Source: Nocardioides kongjuensis
GTDB lineage: Bacteria > Actinomycetota > Actinomycetes > Propionibacteriales > Nocardioidaceae
Reading direction: 5' to 3'
Assembly (NCBI RefSeq): GCF_013409625.1
Contig: NZ_JACCBF010000001.1
Location: 1,863,001 to 1,927,000 of the forward strand
DNA length: 64,000 bases
The notes below the pieces were generated by a model, which saw only the letters and a program-made list of their open reading frames with translations, had not been told where the DNA came from and ran no database searches. A program made the translations under genes and the position numbers. Shown piece by piece: positions 1 through 7,999 of this stretch; within the stretch, counting starts at the first letter, position 1; each line of letters begins with the position of its first letter.

Positions 1-226
1 GGATCTCGCCGCGGGTCGCGGGCAGTGCCACGACCCGCTGCCCCTCGGCGGCCGCCATCTTGGCGTAGGACCGCGGGTCGACGCCCTGCAGCTGGACCAG
101 CCGCGCGGCGAACACCGAGAGCACCATCGCGATGAGCAGGAACCCGATCCGCATCCGGCGGTTCGGGGCGCCGCGCACGACCTCTGCGGTGCGGCGCCGA
201 AGGCGGCTGGGGGTGGGGCGGCTCAC
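1..226 (-). CDS. ftsI: Peptidoglycan transpeptidase FtsI (PBP3), N-terminal fragment
   Basis: This is the first 75 codons of the septal transpeptidase; the rest lies outside the window. The visible part has an Arg-rich cytoplasmic tail, one membrane segment at about residues 26-41 (IGFLLIAMVLSVFAARL) and then the start of the periplasmic region with the class B PBP pattern RLVQLQGVDP and ATRGEI. The GTG start lies 24 nt after the ftsL stop. Order mraZ-rsmH-ftsL-ftsI is the standard dcw start. The penicillin-binding catalytic motifs cannot be seen, so assignment rests on the N-terminus and synteny. Confidence 0.85.
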   Translation of the reverse strand, partial: MSRPTPSRLRRRTAEVVRGAPNRRMRIGFLLIAMVLSVFAARLVQLQGVDPRSYAKMAAAEGQRVVALPATRGEI

Positions 227-250
227 GCGTTCCAACCTAGGCCGCAAGGG

Positions 251-772
251 TCACTGAACCGTGGCGGGCACGCCGTCAGTGGTCGGCTTCACCTTGACCG
301 GCGGCGGGTCGAGCTCGGCCGGGCGCTTGGGGCCGGGCGGCTGCAACGGGAGCCTGTCCGCGCCCGTGGCCGGCTGCGGGTCGCCGCTGATCTTGTCGGA
401 GCCGAGGTGGATGACGCCGGCGCCGGTGGTGGGCATCACCATGCCGAGCCGCTCGGCCGCGGCGGCGACGTGGGCCGGGTCGTTGAGCGCCTGGATGTCC
501 ATCTCGAGCGCCTCCTGCTGCGCCCCGAGGTCGGTGGCCTGGTTGCGCAGCGCGGTCTCCCGGAAGGAGGCCTGCTGCATGGAGGTGTTGAACATCAGCA
601 GGCCGACGACGCCGCCGAGCAGGATCACGCTGACGAACGTCACGAACGGCACCCGCGGCGCGCGGGTTCGCCGCCGTGGGACGACGGTCAGCCGGGCGCG
701 CTCGAGGGCGGCCTGGGCGACCCGCGGCGCGACGTACGGGAGCCGGTTGCGGAGCGGTGCGGTGGAGGACAT
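251..772 (-). CDS. ftsL: FtsL-type cell division protein
   Basis: Small bitopic divisome protein of 173 aa, placed between rsmH and ftsI. A basic cytoplasmic N-terminus (residues 1-42) is followed by one membrane helix (about 43-60, FVTFVSVILLGGVVGLLMF), then a short coiled-coil stretch (about 65-100) and a Pro-rich C-terminal tail. In the family this protein bridges FtsB/FtsQ and the FtsW-FtsI synthase at the septum. It starts 2 nt after the rsmH stop, with a GGGAG Shine-Dalgarno inside the rsmH end, so translation is probably coupled. FtsL proteins diverge fast; position and topology carry the call. Confidence 0.85.
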   Translation of the reverse strand: MSSTAPLRNRLPYVAPRVAQAALERARLTVVPRRRTRAPRVPFVTFVSVILLGGVVGLLMFNTSMQQASFRETALRNQATDLGAQQEALEMDIQALNDPAHVAAAAERLGMVMPTTGAGVIHLGSDKISGDPQPATGADRLPLQPPGPKRPAELDPPPVKVKPTTDGVPATVQ

Positions 773-774
773 GT

Positions 775-1782
775 CTATTCGGCTCCCTTGCCAGACGACG
801 TGCTCGGACGGGTGTTCGCGCGGATGCGCTCGATGGCGCGGAGTCGGACGGAGGCGGCGCGAGGGTTCTCCTCGACCTCCGAGGGCGTGGCCTGCTCGGC
901 CCCCCGGGTGACCAGCCGGTAGGACGGCTCGGCACCCTCGGGCACGAACGGCAGGTCGTCGGGCACGTCGAGTCGGGTCGCGGCGGCGAAGGTCCGCTTG
1001 ACCAGCCGGTCCTCGAGCGAGTGGTAGGACTCGACGACCACACGCCCGCCGACTCCGATCACGTCGACGGCGGCGGGCATCGCGCGCTGCAGCACCCGCA
1101 GCTCGTCGTTGACCTCCATCCGCAGCGCCTGGAAGGTGCGCTTCGCGGGGTGGCCTCCGGTGCGGCGGGCGGGCGCCGGGATGACGTCGTAGAGCAGCTC
1201 GACGAGCCGGGCCGAGCTGCTGAACGGCTCCACCTGGCGCTCGCGGACGACGGCGTCGGCGATGCGGCGCGCCATCTTCTCCTCGCCGTAGTCCCTGAGG
1301 ACCCGGGCGAGATCGGCTGCGCTGTAGGTGTTAAGGACGTCGGCCGCGGTCGGACCGGTGTCGCCCATCCGCATGTCGAGGGGCGCGTCGACGGCGTACG
1401 CGAAGCCGCGCTCCGGCAGGTCGAGCTGCATCGAGGAGACACCGAGGTCGAAGAGCACCGCGTCGACCCCTCCGTCACGCGGCAGGCCCTGGTCGGCGAC
1501 GACGTCGGCGATCTCGTCGTACACCGCCTGCACGCCGGTGAACCGGTCGCCGTACGGTGCCAGCCGCTCGCGGCTCATCGCGAGCGCCTGCGGGTCGCGG
1601 TCGATGCCGATCACGCGGGCCTGCGGGAGCCGCTCGAGGACGGCCTCGCTGTGGCCGCCGAGGCCGAGGGTGCAGTCGACGAGCACGGCGCCGTCGTGGT
1701 CGAGCGCGGGTGCGAGGAGTGCGACGACCCGGTCCAGCAGGACGGGGACGTGGCGGGGACTACGCCCTCCTGTCTCACTCAT
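775..1782 (-). CDS. rsmH: 16S rRNA (cytosine(1402)-N(4))-methyltransferase RsmH
   Basis: SAM-dependent methyltransferase (335 aa) that methylates N4 of C1402 in the ribosomal P site. The start [13 protein letters not shown], the SAM-binding motif [15 protein letters not shown] (about 36-50), the [10 protein letters not shown] segment (about 112-121) and [17 protein letters not shown] near residue 210 are all family signatures. The ATG is preceded by a GAGGGG Shine-Dalgarno. It is the second dcw gene, separated from mraZ by a 264-bp leader that holds the mraW RNA motif. Confidence 0.97.
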   Translation of the reverse strand: MSETGGRSPRHVPVLLDRVVALLAPALDHDGAVLVDCTLGLGGHSEAVLERLPQARVIGIDRDPQALAMSRERLAPYGDRFTGVQAVYDEIADVVADQGLPRDGGVDAVLFDLGVSSMQLDLPERGFAYAVDAPLDMRMGDTGPTAADVLNTYSAADLARVLRDYGEEKMARRIADAVVRERQVEPFSSSARLVELLYDVIPAPARRTGGHPAKRTFQALRMEVNDELRVLQRAMPAAVDVIGVGGRVVVESYHSLEDRLVKRTFAAATRLDVPDDLPFVPEGAEPSYRLVTRGAEQATPSEVEENPRAASVRLRAIERIRANTRPSTSSGKGAE

Positions 1783-1889
1783 GCGGACCCCTCGACCCTG
1801 GGAATTGGCTCTGCGAACTGGTGCTGCCGGTAAATGCGGCGGATCCGCAGAGCCAGGTCCCGGCCCGCTCCCGCCCCGGTGTTCGGGGT

Positions 1890-1970
1890 GCCGTCTGGTG
1901 CCGGGGAAGGTGCCCCAGAAGGCGGGGTTCGGCAGGTCGCCTGTGGCCGGGGAAGGTGCTACAGGTGGCT
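1890..1970 (-). ncRNA. mraW RNA motif (two-hairpin leader upstream of rsmH)
   Basis: Read on the minus strand, two consecutive hairpins carry the same loop sequence GCACCTTCCCCGGC. Hairpin 1 spans 1965-1940 with stem CCTGT/ACAGG; hairpin 2 spans 1919-1894 with stem TCTGG/CCAGA. The mraW motif of Actinobacteria is known from comparative genomics as one or two hairpins with a conserved CUUCCCC loop upstream of mraW (rsmH), and position and loops fit. The wider 264-bp gap also has two copies of the palindrome GCGGATCCGC at 1839-1848 and 2006-2015. Its ligand or function is not established. Confidence 0.8.
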
Positions 1971-2046
1971 GCCTGGGGAGCGGGAACGGGCTGAGACCTC
2001 GTCCTGCGGATCCGCTGTGCTGTTGTCAGGTGCTGCGTCGGACGAG

Positions 2047-2469
2047 CTAGTCGTCGTCCTCGTCGAGGTCGGCGAACTCCTCCAGGGCCTCGAGCTGGAA
2101 CTCGCGCCAGGCGGCGGGGTTCCAGATCTCCAGGCGGTCCCGGACTCCGATCACGACGACGTCGCGCTCGAGTCCGGCGTACTCACGCAGGTGTGCCGGG
2201 ATGCCGATCCGGCCCTGCTTGTCGGGGGTGCTCTCGTCGCCGCCGGCGAAGAGGACCCGGGCGTAGCGCCGGGCGGCGCGGTTGGTCATCGGCCGGGCGG
2301 CTTGCCGCTCGGCCTCCTCGGCGAAGACGTCGGTCGGCCAGACGACGAGGCACTTGTCCTGTCCCTGTGTGACCACGAGGCCCTCCGCCAGTCGATCCCT
2401 GAACTTCGCCGGGAGGAAGAGACGGCCCTTGTCGTCGAGCTTCGGGGTGTAGGTGCCCATGAAGAGCAT
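2047..2469 (-). CDS. mraZ: Transcriptional regulator MraZ
   Basis: AbrB/SpoVT-fold DNA-binding protein (140 aa) that represses its own dcw operon in the species studied. Two MraZ repeats are visible: GTYTPKLDDKGRLFLPAKFRD at the N-terminus and DKQGRIGIPAHLREYAGL in the second half. The open frame extends upstream to 2589, but that extension is translated from the operator repeats; the family begins with M-F/L-x-G, so the ATG at 2469 is preferred (ATG 2460 is the alternative). The usual length of about 140-150 aa supports this. Confidence 0.96.
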   Translation of the reverse strand: MLFMGTYTPKLDDKGRLFLPAKFRDRLAEGLVVTQGQDKCLVVWPTDVFAEEAERQAARPMTNRAARRYARVLFAGGDESTPDKQGRIGIPAHLREYAGLERDVVVIGVRDRLEIWNPAAWREFQLEALEEFADLDEDDD

Positions 2470-2483
2470 CCGGGCCACCCCCA

Positions 2484-2553
2484 GCCGTCCCACCGGACTC
2501 CGCCGTCCTCCACTTTCCCCCACAGTACTCCACTTTCCCCCACCGTCAACCAC
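2484..2553 (-). promoter_or_regulatory. mraZ promoter with GTGG decamer array (MraZ boxes)
   Basis: On the minus strand GTGG occurs every 10 bp exactly: complements of CCAC at 2550, 2540, 2530, 2520, 2510 and 2490, with one degenerate GCGG unit at 2500. The two best units form the direct repeat GTGGGGGAAAGTGGAG (2543-2528 and 2523-2508). A sigma-70-type promoter lies within: -35 TTGACG at 2549-2544, 16-bp spacer, -10 TACTGT at 2527-2522. The spacer is one box pair and the start-site region is another, so bound MraZ would occlude polymerase. Decameric TGGG/GTGG repeats are known MraZ targets. Confidence 0.85.
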
Positions 2554-2618
2554 CGACGCACCACTTCGCAGGGCGTTTCGCACCACCACGCGCGCTGAAT
2601 GCGCAGGTCAGCGCGCTG

Positions 2619-2699
2619 GGAGCGCCGGTGGAGCGGAGTGGAGGAGAAGTGGAGCGCCGGTGGGGAGGCGCTGCGCGCCGGGAGTCGAGCGCCGGGAGT
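2619..2699 (+). repeat. GTGG-rich repeat cluster upstream of moxR
   Basis: In the gap between mraZ and moxR, GTGG occurs on the plus strand at 2628, 2638, 2649 and 2660, spaced 10, 11 and 11 bp. GGAGCGCCGGTGG is repeated at 2619-2631 and 2651-2663, and GCGCCGGGAGT at 2675-2685 and 2689-2699. It resembles the mraZ operator in spacing and core but points toward moxR. It could be a second MraZ site or just G-rich repeat drift. Confidence 0.45.
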
Positions 2700-2724
2700 G
2701 CTGCCGCTCTTCCCACGGCGGCCG

Positions 2725-2730
2725 TAGGGT
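2725..2730 (+). promoter_or_regulatory. Candidate -10 box of the moxR operon
   Basis: TAGGGT fits TANNNT and lies 45 nt before the GTG start of moxR, implying a leader of roughly 39 nt that contains the AGGGAG Shine-Dalgarno. No strong -35 is visible. Confidence 0.4.
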
Positions 2731-2775
2731 TGCTCCACCGCAGCGAGGTGGCTGCTGGAGAGAGGGAGAACAGCC

Positions 2776-3741
2776 GTGGAGTCGCCGAGCACCGATGTCG
2801 ACACCGTTGCGCGCGTGGCCGGCAGGATCCAGGCCAACGTGGAGAAGGTGATCGAGGGCAAGGGAGAGGTCGTCTCGGCCGCGATCGTGGTCCTGCTGGC
2901 CGAGGGTCACCTGCTCCTCGAGGACGTCCCGGGCGTCGGCAAGACCATGCTGAGCAAGGCCCTGGCCCGCAGCATCGACTCCACCGTGCGCCGCGTGCAG
3001 TTCACGCCCGACCTGCTGCCGTCCGACATCACGGGTGTCTCGGTCTACAACCAGTCGACGAGGGAGTTCGAGTTCCGCCCGGGCGGGGTGTTCGCCAACA
3101 TCGTCATCGGCGACGAGATCAACCGTGCCTCGCCCAAGACCCAGTCCGCGCTGCTGGAGTGCATGGGCGAACGCCAGGTGACCGTCGACAACGTCACCTA
3201 CCACCTGGAGTCGCCCTTCATGGTCATCGCGACCCAGAACCCGGTCGAGATGGAGGGCACCTATCCGCTGCCCGAGGCGCAGCGCGACCGCTTCATGGCG
3301 CGGGTCTCGATCGGGTACCCGGTCCCCGCCGCGGAGATCGCGATGCTCGCCAACCACGGCGCGGTCAGCCCGCTCGACGACCTGGAGCCCGTGACCGACA
3401 GCGCCGAGATCCGCAAGATGTGCGCGATCGTCAGCCACGTGCACGTCTCGGACACCGTGCAGCGGTACGCCGTCGCGCTGACGGCCGCCACCCGGCACAG
3501 CCCCGAGCTGGTGCTCGGCGCCTCGCCGCGGGCGACGCTCCACCTGGTGCGCGCGGCCAAGGCCCGCGCCGCCCTGCACCGCCGCGACTACGTCCTGCCC
3601 GACGACCTGCGCGCGCTGGTCCAGCCGGTGCTCGCGCACCGGCTCCTGCCCAGCGCCGAGGCGGCGATCGGCGGGCGCAACGTGGCGGCGATCCTCGAGG
3701 GCATCGCCGCGCAGGTCCCGGTGCCCGAGCCGACCTCCTGA
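2776..3741 (+). CDS. MoxR-family AAA+ ATPase
   Basis: AAA+ chaperone-like ATPase of 321 aa. Walker A is EDVPGVGKTML at about residues 49-59, Walker B is VIGDEINRAS at about 110-119, and sensor 1 is FMVIATQNPVE near 155; the lid domain follows (SPRATLHLVRAAKARAAL). MoxR proteins assist assembly or activation of complexes with VWA or DUF58 partners. The GTG start has an AGGGAG Shine-Dalgarno. It is the first gene of a moxR-DUF58-transglutaminase operon with a 19-nt gap to the next gene; the target complex is unknown. Confidence 0.93.
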   Translation: MESPSTDVDTVARVAGRIQANVEKVIEGKGEVVSAAIVVLLAEGHLLLEDVPGVGKTMLSKALARSIDSTVRRVQFTPDLLPSDITGVSVYNQSTREFEFRPGGVFANIVIGDEINRASPKTQSALLECMGERQVTVDNVTYHLESPFMVIATQNPVEMEGTYPLPEAQRDRFMARVSIGYPVPAAEIAMLANHGAVSPLDDLEPVTDSAEIRKMCAIVSHVHVSDTVQRYAVALTAATRHSPELVLGASPRATLHLVRAAKARAALHRRDYVLPDDLRALVQPVLAHRLLPSAEAAIGGRNVAAILEGIAAQVPVPEPTS

Positions 3742-3760
3742 CGAGGGACACGGTCAGCCC

Positions 3761-5005
3761 ATGCGCCGGCACCTCTCCTCCCTGACCCTCCGCGGACGCG
3801 CCTTCGTCGCGGCAGGGGCGACCGCGGTCGTGTGCGCCGTCGGCTTCGACCAGCCGGCACTGACCCGGGTCGGGGTGCTGGTGCTGGCCCTCCCCCTGCT
3901 GGCCACCTTCGTGGTCAGCCGCCGCAAGCACGACCCGACGGTCGCGCGCACGGTCTGGCCCCGACTGCTCCGTGCCGGCGAGACCGCGCGGATCGACCTC
4001 ACCATCGCCAGCGAGCGCAAGCGCTCCGACGGCGCCCTGCTGGTCGAGGACACCCTGCCCTACGCCCTCGGCGGCCGAGCGCGGTTCGTGCTGCAGGGCC
4101 TCGGCGGAGCGTGGGAGCGCACGGTGTCGTACCCGGTGCGCTCCGACATCCGGGGCCGGTACGTCGTCGGGCCGGTCGTCGCGCGGCTGGCCGACCCGTT
4201 CGGCCTGGTCGAGCGGCGCCGGCCGATCGGCGGGACCGCCCAGCTGACGGTGACCCCGCGCGTCGTCCCTCTCCCCGCGGTGCCGCTGACCGGCGGCTGG
4301 CAGGGCGCCGGCGAGCACCGTCCCCAGGCCTTCGCGTCCGGGTCCGCCGAGGACGTCAGCGTGCGCGAGTACCGGCGCGGAGACGACCTGCGCCGGGTGC
4401 ACTGGCGCAGCTCCGCGCGCATCGGCGAGCTGATGGTGCGCCGCGAGGAGCAGCCGTGGGAGGCGCACGCCACCGTCCTGCTCGACAACCGGCGTCTCGC
4501 CCATCGCGGCCAGGGCCCGGCGTCCAGCCTCGAGGCGGCCGTGATCGCGGCCGCGTCGGTGGCGATGCACCTGGAGCAGCACGGATACGCCGTCCAGCTC
4601 TGCACCGCCGACGGGATCGGAGGCGGGGCTGCGGGCGACCCCACGCTCGGCGCGGAGCGCGCGCTCGAGCACCTCGCCGTCGTCGAGATGGCGCATCGCT
4701 CGACGCTCGACGTGACCTGGTCCGGCGAGCAGGCCCGCGGCGGCGTCGTCGTCGCCGTGCTCGGCGGCTTCCTGCCCGAGGACAACGCAGCCCTGCGCCG
4801 GATCCGGCACGACGCCGGCGCAGCCCTGGCCCTGGTGCTCGACGTCGACCAGTGGTCCCCCAGCCGCGCCGGGCTCGGTGCCGCCGCGGTGGCACCCGTG
4901 ACGTCGCTGGCCTGGCGCGCCACCGCCCTCGGCCCGCGCGACCACCTCGACGTCGCCTGGCGCGAGCTCGGCCGGGCCCCCGTGCGCGGAGGTGCCCGCG
5001 CATGA
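3761..5005 (+). CDS. DUF58 domain membrane protein
   Basis: 414-aa protein with two N-terminal hydrophobic segments (about residues 12-28 and 34-48) and a C-terminal DUF58 domain. The DUF58 signature is clear at about 193-225: EDVSVREYRRGDDLRRVHW followed by RSSARIGELMVRREEQ. DUF58 proteins have a degenerate VWA-like fold and pair with MoxR ATPases and TgpA-like transglutaminases, as here. Its stop overlaps the next start (ATGA), so the two are translationally coupled. The biochemical role is unknown. Confidence 0.9.
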   Translation: MRRHLSSLTLRGRAFVAAGATAVVCAVGFDQPALTRVGVLVLALPLLATFVVSRRKHDPTVARTVWPRLLRAGETARIDLTIASERKRSDGALLVEDTLPYALGGRARFVLQGLGGAWERTVSYPVRSDIRGRYVVGPVVARLADPFGLVERRRPIGGTAQLTVTPRVVPLPAVPLTGGWQGAGEHRPQAFASGSAEDVSVREYRRGDDLRRVHWRSSARIGELMVRREEQPWEAHATVLLDNRRLAHRGQGPASSLEAAVIAAASVAMHLEQHGYAVQLCTADGIGGGAAGDPTLGAERALEHLAVVEMAHRSTLDVTWSGEQARGGVVVAVLGGFLPEDNAALRRIRHDAGAALALVLDVDQWSPSRAGLGAAAVAPVTSLAWRATALGPRDHLDVAWRELGRAPVRGGARA

Positions 5006-7359
5006 CCAGCGCCAGCCCGACGATCACCGACCGGCGGGGCCCGTTCGGGCCGGTGCTGCTGCTCGGCGTGGTCGCCGTGCTCACGACGTGGGCCGCCCTG
5101 ACCGCGTGGCGCGGCTTCGTCGAGGCGCCCGGCAGCTACCTGCGCCCGCTCGCCGTCCTGGCCGGACTGCTGGCCCTGAGCGGAGCGACGCTGCGCTGGT
5201 CCGGCGCTCCCCGCGCGGTGACCGCCGTCGTCCAGGTCCTGCTGGCCACCGTGTTCGTGTCCCACCAGATCACCGGGTCGCTGGTCCCGGTCGGCGGCAC
5301 CGCCGCCGAGATCTGGCAGTCGCTGGAGGCGTCGGTGCGCACCTCCCGCCAGTACGCCGCCCCGATCGGTGACCGCGTCGCCCCGGTGTGGCCGCTGCTC
5401 GTCGTCGCCGGGGCCGCCGTCCTCGTCCTGGTCGAGACCCTCGCCTGCACCCTGCGCCGCGTCCCCGCCGCGGGTCTCGGCCTGCTCGCCGTCTACGCGC
5501 TCCCCAGCGGCGTGCTCGACGGCGGACCGGACGCCACCAGCTTCCTCGGCGCCGCCGCCGGCTTCCTGGTCCTGCTCCACCTCGAGTCGCGCGAGCACCT
5601 GCTGCGCTGGGGCCGCACGGTCGGGCCCCAGCAGGACTCCGTGTGGCGCGGCAACCCGCTGCGCGAGGCGATGCGCGCCGGGGCCGGGCGGATCGGGGTC
5701 ACCGCGACCGCGCTCGCGCTCGTCGTACCGCTGTTCCTGCCGTCGGTCGGCGTGAACGTGCTCGACCTCGGCACCGGCAAGGGCAACGGCGACATCCGGA
5801 TCCGCAAGCCGATCGCCGACATGCGCCGTGACCTCGAGCGCGGTGCGGACGTGCCGCTCGTCGAGGTGCGCACCGACGACCCTGCGCCGTCCTACCTGCG
5901 CATCTCGGTGCTCAACCGCTACACCGGCGACGAGTGGAGCAGCGGTGACCGCGACGTCGCGCGCGCCGACCGGGCCAACGGGGCGGTCCCGCTGCCCGCC
6001 GGCCTCTCCGACGACGTACCGCGCACCACCTACGGCTACGACGTGTCGGTCACCGACGACCTCGACTCGACCTGGCTGCCCACGCAGTACCCCGTCGCCG
6101 AGGTCGACGCCCCCGGCGACTGGCGCTTCGACCCCTCGACGATGGACTTCCTGGCCGCCGACAACGACCTGGACACCCGCGACATCAGCTACACGATGAA
6201 GGGCGTCAGCCTCGACTTCGGAACCGACCGCGCGTTCTTCCGCGACTCCCGGACCGGCGACGTGTCCGAGGAGGTCCTCCACGTCCCCAGCACGCTGCCC
6301 CCGCTGGTGCGCACCCTGGCCCGCGACGTGACGTCCGGGGCCACGACGGACTACGAGCGGGCGTTGCTCCTGCAACGCTGGTTCCGCCAGGACGGCGGGT
6401 TCACCTACGACCTGCAGAAGGCCCCGAAGGGCACCGGCAACCAGACCCTCGAGGGCTTCCTGGCCCGCAACGGCCGGGTGGGCTACTGCGAGCAGTTCGC
6501 CTCCGCGATGGCCGTGATGGCAAGGGTGCTCGGCATCCCTGCCCGGGTGGCGGTCGGCTTCCTCCAGCCCGACCCGGCGGGTGACGACACCTGGGTCTAC
6601 AGCAGCCACGACCTGCACGCCTGGCCCGAGCTCTACTTCGCCGGGTCCGGCTGGGTGCGCTTCGAGCCGACCCCGTCCGGCCGGGTCCAGCAGGTGCCCG
6701 CCTACACCCGGGTCCCCGTCGACGGCGGCAGCGACGACCCGCGGGGCGGCCCGAGCGCTGCGACCTCCGCCCCCTCCGGCGCCACCGGCACCGCCGCACC
6801 CAGCGCCGGTCCGAACCGGCGCCCCGAGATCGACCGCGACCCCGGCACCGCATCGGCCGGCAGTCGCCGGAGCCTGCCGCTGCCGCTGCTGATCGGCAGC
6901 GCGGTCGTGCTCGTGCTGCTGCTCGCCGGCCTCGCCGCCATCGGCGGCCCCACCACCGCCCGGACCCGCGGCCGCCGCAGCCGACTCGCCGGGACGCCCG
7001 ACGACGTCTGGCACGAGGTCCGCGCCACGGCGGTCGACCTCGGCCTGCCCTGGCCCGCCGGCCGCTCCCCCCGCGAGGCCGGTGCCTTCCTGCTCGACCA
7101 CCTCGCCACCCCGACCGATCGTCCGGACGAACGCCCGCGGACCGGGCCCGACGCCGCCCCCGAGGCCGCCGACGCCCTGGAGCGGCTGGTCCTGGCCGTC
7201 GAACGATCCCGGTACGCACGCCCCGGCGCGGTGGCCACGCTCGAGCACACGTCCGTCGCCGAGGACGGCGCCCTGGTCGTCGCCGCGCTGGAGGCCGGCG
7301 TCACGCCTCAGGCACGGCGACGCGCACGGTGGCTGCCGATGTCGGTCTGGCGGCGCTAG
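5002..7359 (+). CDS. TgpA-type membrane transglutaminase-like protein
   Basis: 785-aa polytopic protein. About six N-terminal membrane helices (residues 15-265) precede an extracytoplasmic transglutaminase core, then a Ser/Ala/Pro-rich linker, one further helix (about 626-651) and a cytoplasmic DUF4129-like tail. The core has the catalytic Cys in GYCEQFASAMAVMARVLGIP (near residue 494) and the His in SHDLHAWPELYF (near 540), with FEPTPSGR after it. The reading frame is open upstream to 3832, but that part overlaps DUF58; the ATG at 5002 overlapping its stop is the real start. Substrates of bacterial homologues are mostly unknown. Confidence 0.9.
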   Translation: MTSASPTITDRRGPFGPVLLLGVVAVLTTWAALTAWRGFVEAPGSYLRPLAVLAGLLALSGATLRWSGAPRAVTAVVQVLLATVFVSHQITGSLVPVGGTAAEIWQSLEASVRTSRQYAAPIGDRVAPVWPLLVVAGAAVLVLVETLACTLRRVPAAGLGLLAVYALPSGVLDGGPDATSFLGAAAGFLVLLHLESREHLLRWGRTVGPQQDSVWRGNPLREAMRAGAGRIGVTATALALVVPLFLPSVGVNVLDLGTGKGNGDIRIRKPIADMRRDLERGADVPLVEVRTDDPAPSYLRISVLNRYTGDEWSSGDRDVARADRANGAVPLPAGLSDDVPRTTYGYDVSVTDDLDSTWLPTQYPVAEVDAPGDWRFDPSTMDFLAADNDLDTRDISYTMKGVSLDFGTDRAFFRDSRTGDVSEEVLHVPSTLPPLVRTLARDVTSGATTDYERALLLQRWFRQDGGFTYDLQKAPKGTGNQTLEGFLARNGRVGYCEQFASAMAVMARVLGIPARVAVGFLQPDPAGDDTWVYSSHDLHAWPELYFAGSGWVRFEPTPSGRVQQVPAYTRVPVDGGSDDPRGGPSAATSAPSGATGTAAPSAGPNRRPEIDRDPGTASAGSRRSLPLPLLIGSAVVLVLLLAGLAAIGGPTTARTRGRRSRLAGTPDDVWHEVRATAVDLGLPWPAGRSPREAGAFLLDHLATPTDRPDERPRTGPDAAPEAADALERLVLAVERSRYARPGAVATLEHTSVAEDGALVVAALEAGVTPQARRRARWLPMSVWRR

Positions 7360-7379
7360 TCCCGACGCGGCGTCGGGAC
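7359..7379. terminator. Palindromic bidirectional terminator candidate
   Basis: GTCCCGACGC, a single G, then GCGTCGGGAC gives a perfect 10-bp inverted repeat right at the stop of the transglutaminase gene and just before the end of the convergent DUF3040 gene. No T-tract follows, as is common for actinobacterial stem-only terminators. Confidence 0.6.
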
Positions 7380-7411
7380 GGGCGGGCTCGGGCGGTGCCG
7401 GTGGACTCGGC

Positions 7412-7840
7412 TCAGAAACCGCCGCGGTCGCGGCGGCGACGCCAGCGGGCCTGGAGGGTCTCCATGAAGCTGGAGGAGCGGCCGTGGCCGCGGCCGTGGT
7501 GGCCGCGGCGACCGCCGTCGACGACGCCGAACCCGGACGGGTGCGCCGAGATGTTGGGGGCGGCTCCGCTGCGCTGGCCACGGATCGAGCCGAGCAGGAT
7601 GGTTGCCGAGGCGAGCATGATCAGGAAGCCGGCGACGCCGACGGGCCAGTAGCCGCTGACGGCCCCGCCCATCATCACGGCGATGCCGCCGGCGAAGACC
7701 ACGCCGGCGAGGATGGCGCGGCGGCGGGCTGCCTGGCGGAGGGTCGTGCCCCGGAGGGTGGACGCGAACTTCGGGTCCTCCTCGCTGAGGGCGCGCTCCA
7801 TCTGCTCCAGCAGTCGCAACTCCTCTTCCGAGAGTGGCAC
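7412..7840 (-). CDS. DUF3040 domain membrane protein
   Basis: 142-aa protein starting PLSEEELRLLEQMERALSEE, the hallmark of the actinobacterial DUF3040 family. Two adjacent membrane helices (about residues 38-58 and 61-81) separate the acidic N-terminus from a Gly/His/Arg-rich C-terminal tail. GTG 7840 is chosen because GGAGG lies 5 nt upstream and the family starts M-PLSE; GTG 7855 and further upstream extensions are less likely. Function is unknown. Confidence 0.88.
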   Translation of the reverse strand: MPLSEEELRLLEQMERALSEEDPKFASTLRGTTLRQAARRRAILAGVVFAGGIAVMMGGAVSGYWPVGVAGFLIMLASATILLGSIRGQRSGAAPNISAHPSGFGVVDGGRRGHHGRGHGRSSSFMETLQARWRRRRDRGGF

Positions 7841-7893
7841 CGAATCCTCCGACACGTGTGAGGCGGTTCGCCCGCCCGATGACTCTTTCTCCA

Positions 7894-7899
7894 AGTGTA
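7894..7899 (-). promoter_or_regulatory. Candidate -10 box for the DUF3040 gene
   Basis: TACACT on the minus strand, 53 nt before the chosen GTG start, implying a leader of about 47 nt. No clear -35 is seen. Confidence 0.35.
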
Positions 7900-7999
7900 G
7901 GCAGGCATCTCCAGCGGTGGTAGGCCGTCCCCCGAAATTGTCCGGTCGGCATCCGGGACGGTCACGACGGACCACGGGACCGACCATGCCGCGATCGGC

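Noticed and set aside
2470..2589. N-terminal extension of MraZ to 180 aa
   Set aside because: It is translated from the GTGG operator repeats and core promoter; MraZ proteins start at M-x-F-x-G.
3832..5001. 1175-aa reading frame extending the transglutaminase upstream
   Set aside because: It overlaps the whole DUF58 gene in another frame; the ATGA junction at 5002 is the natural start.
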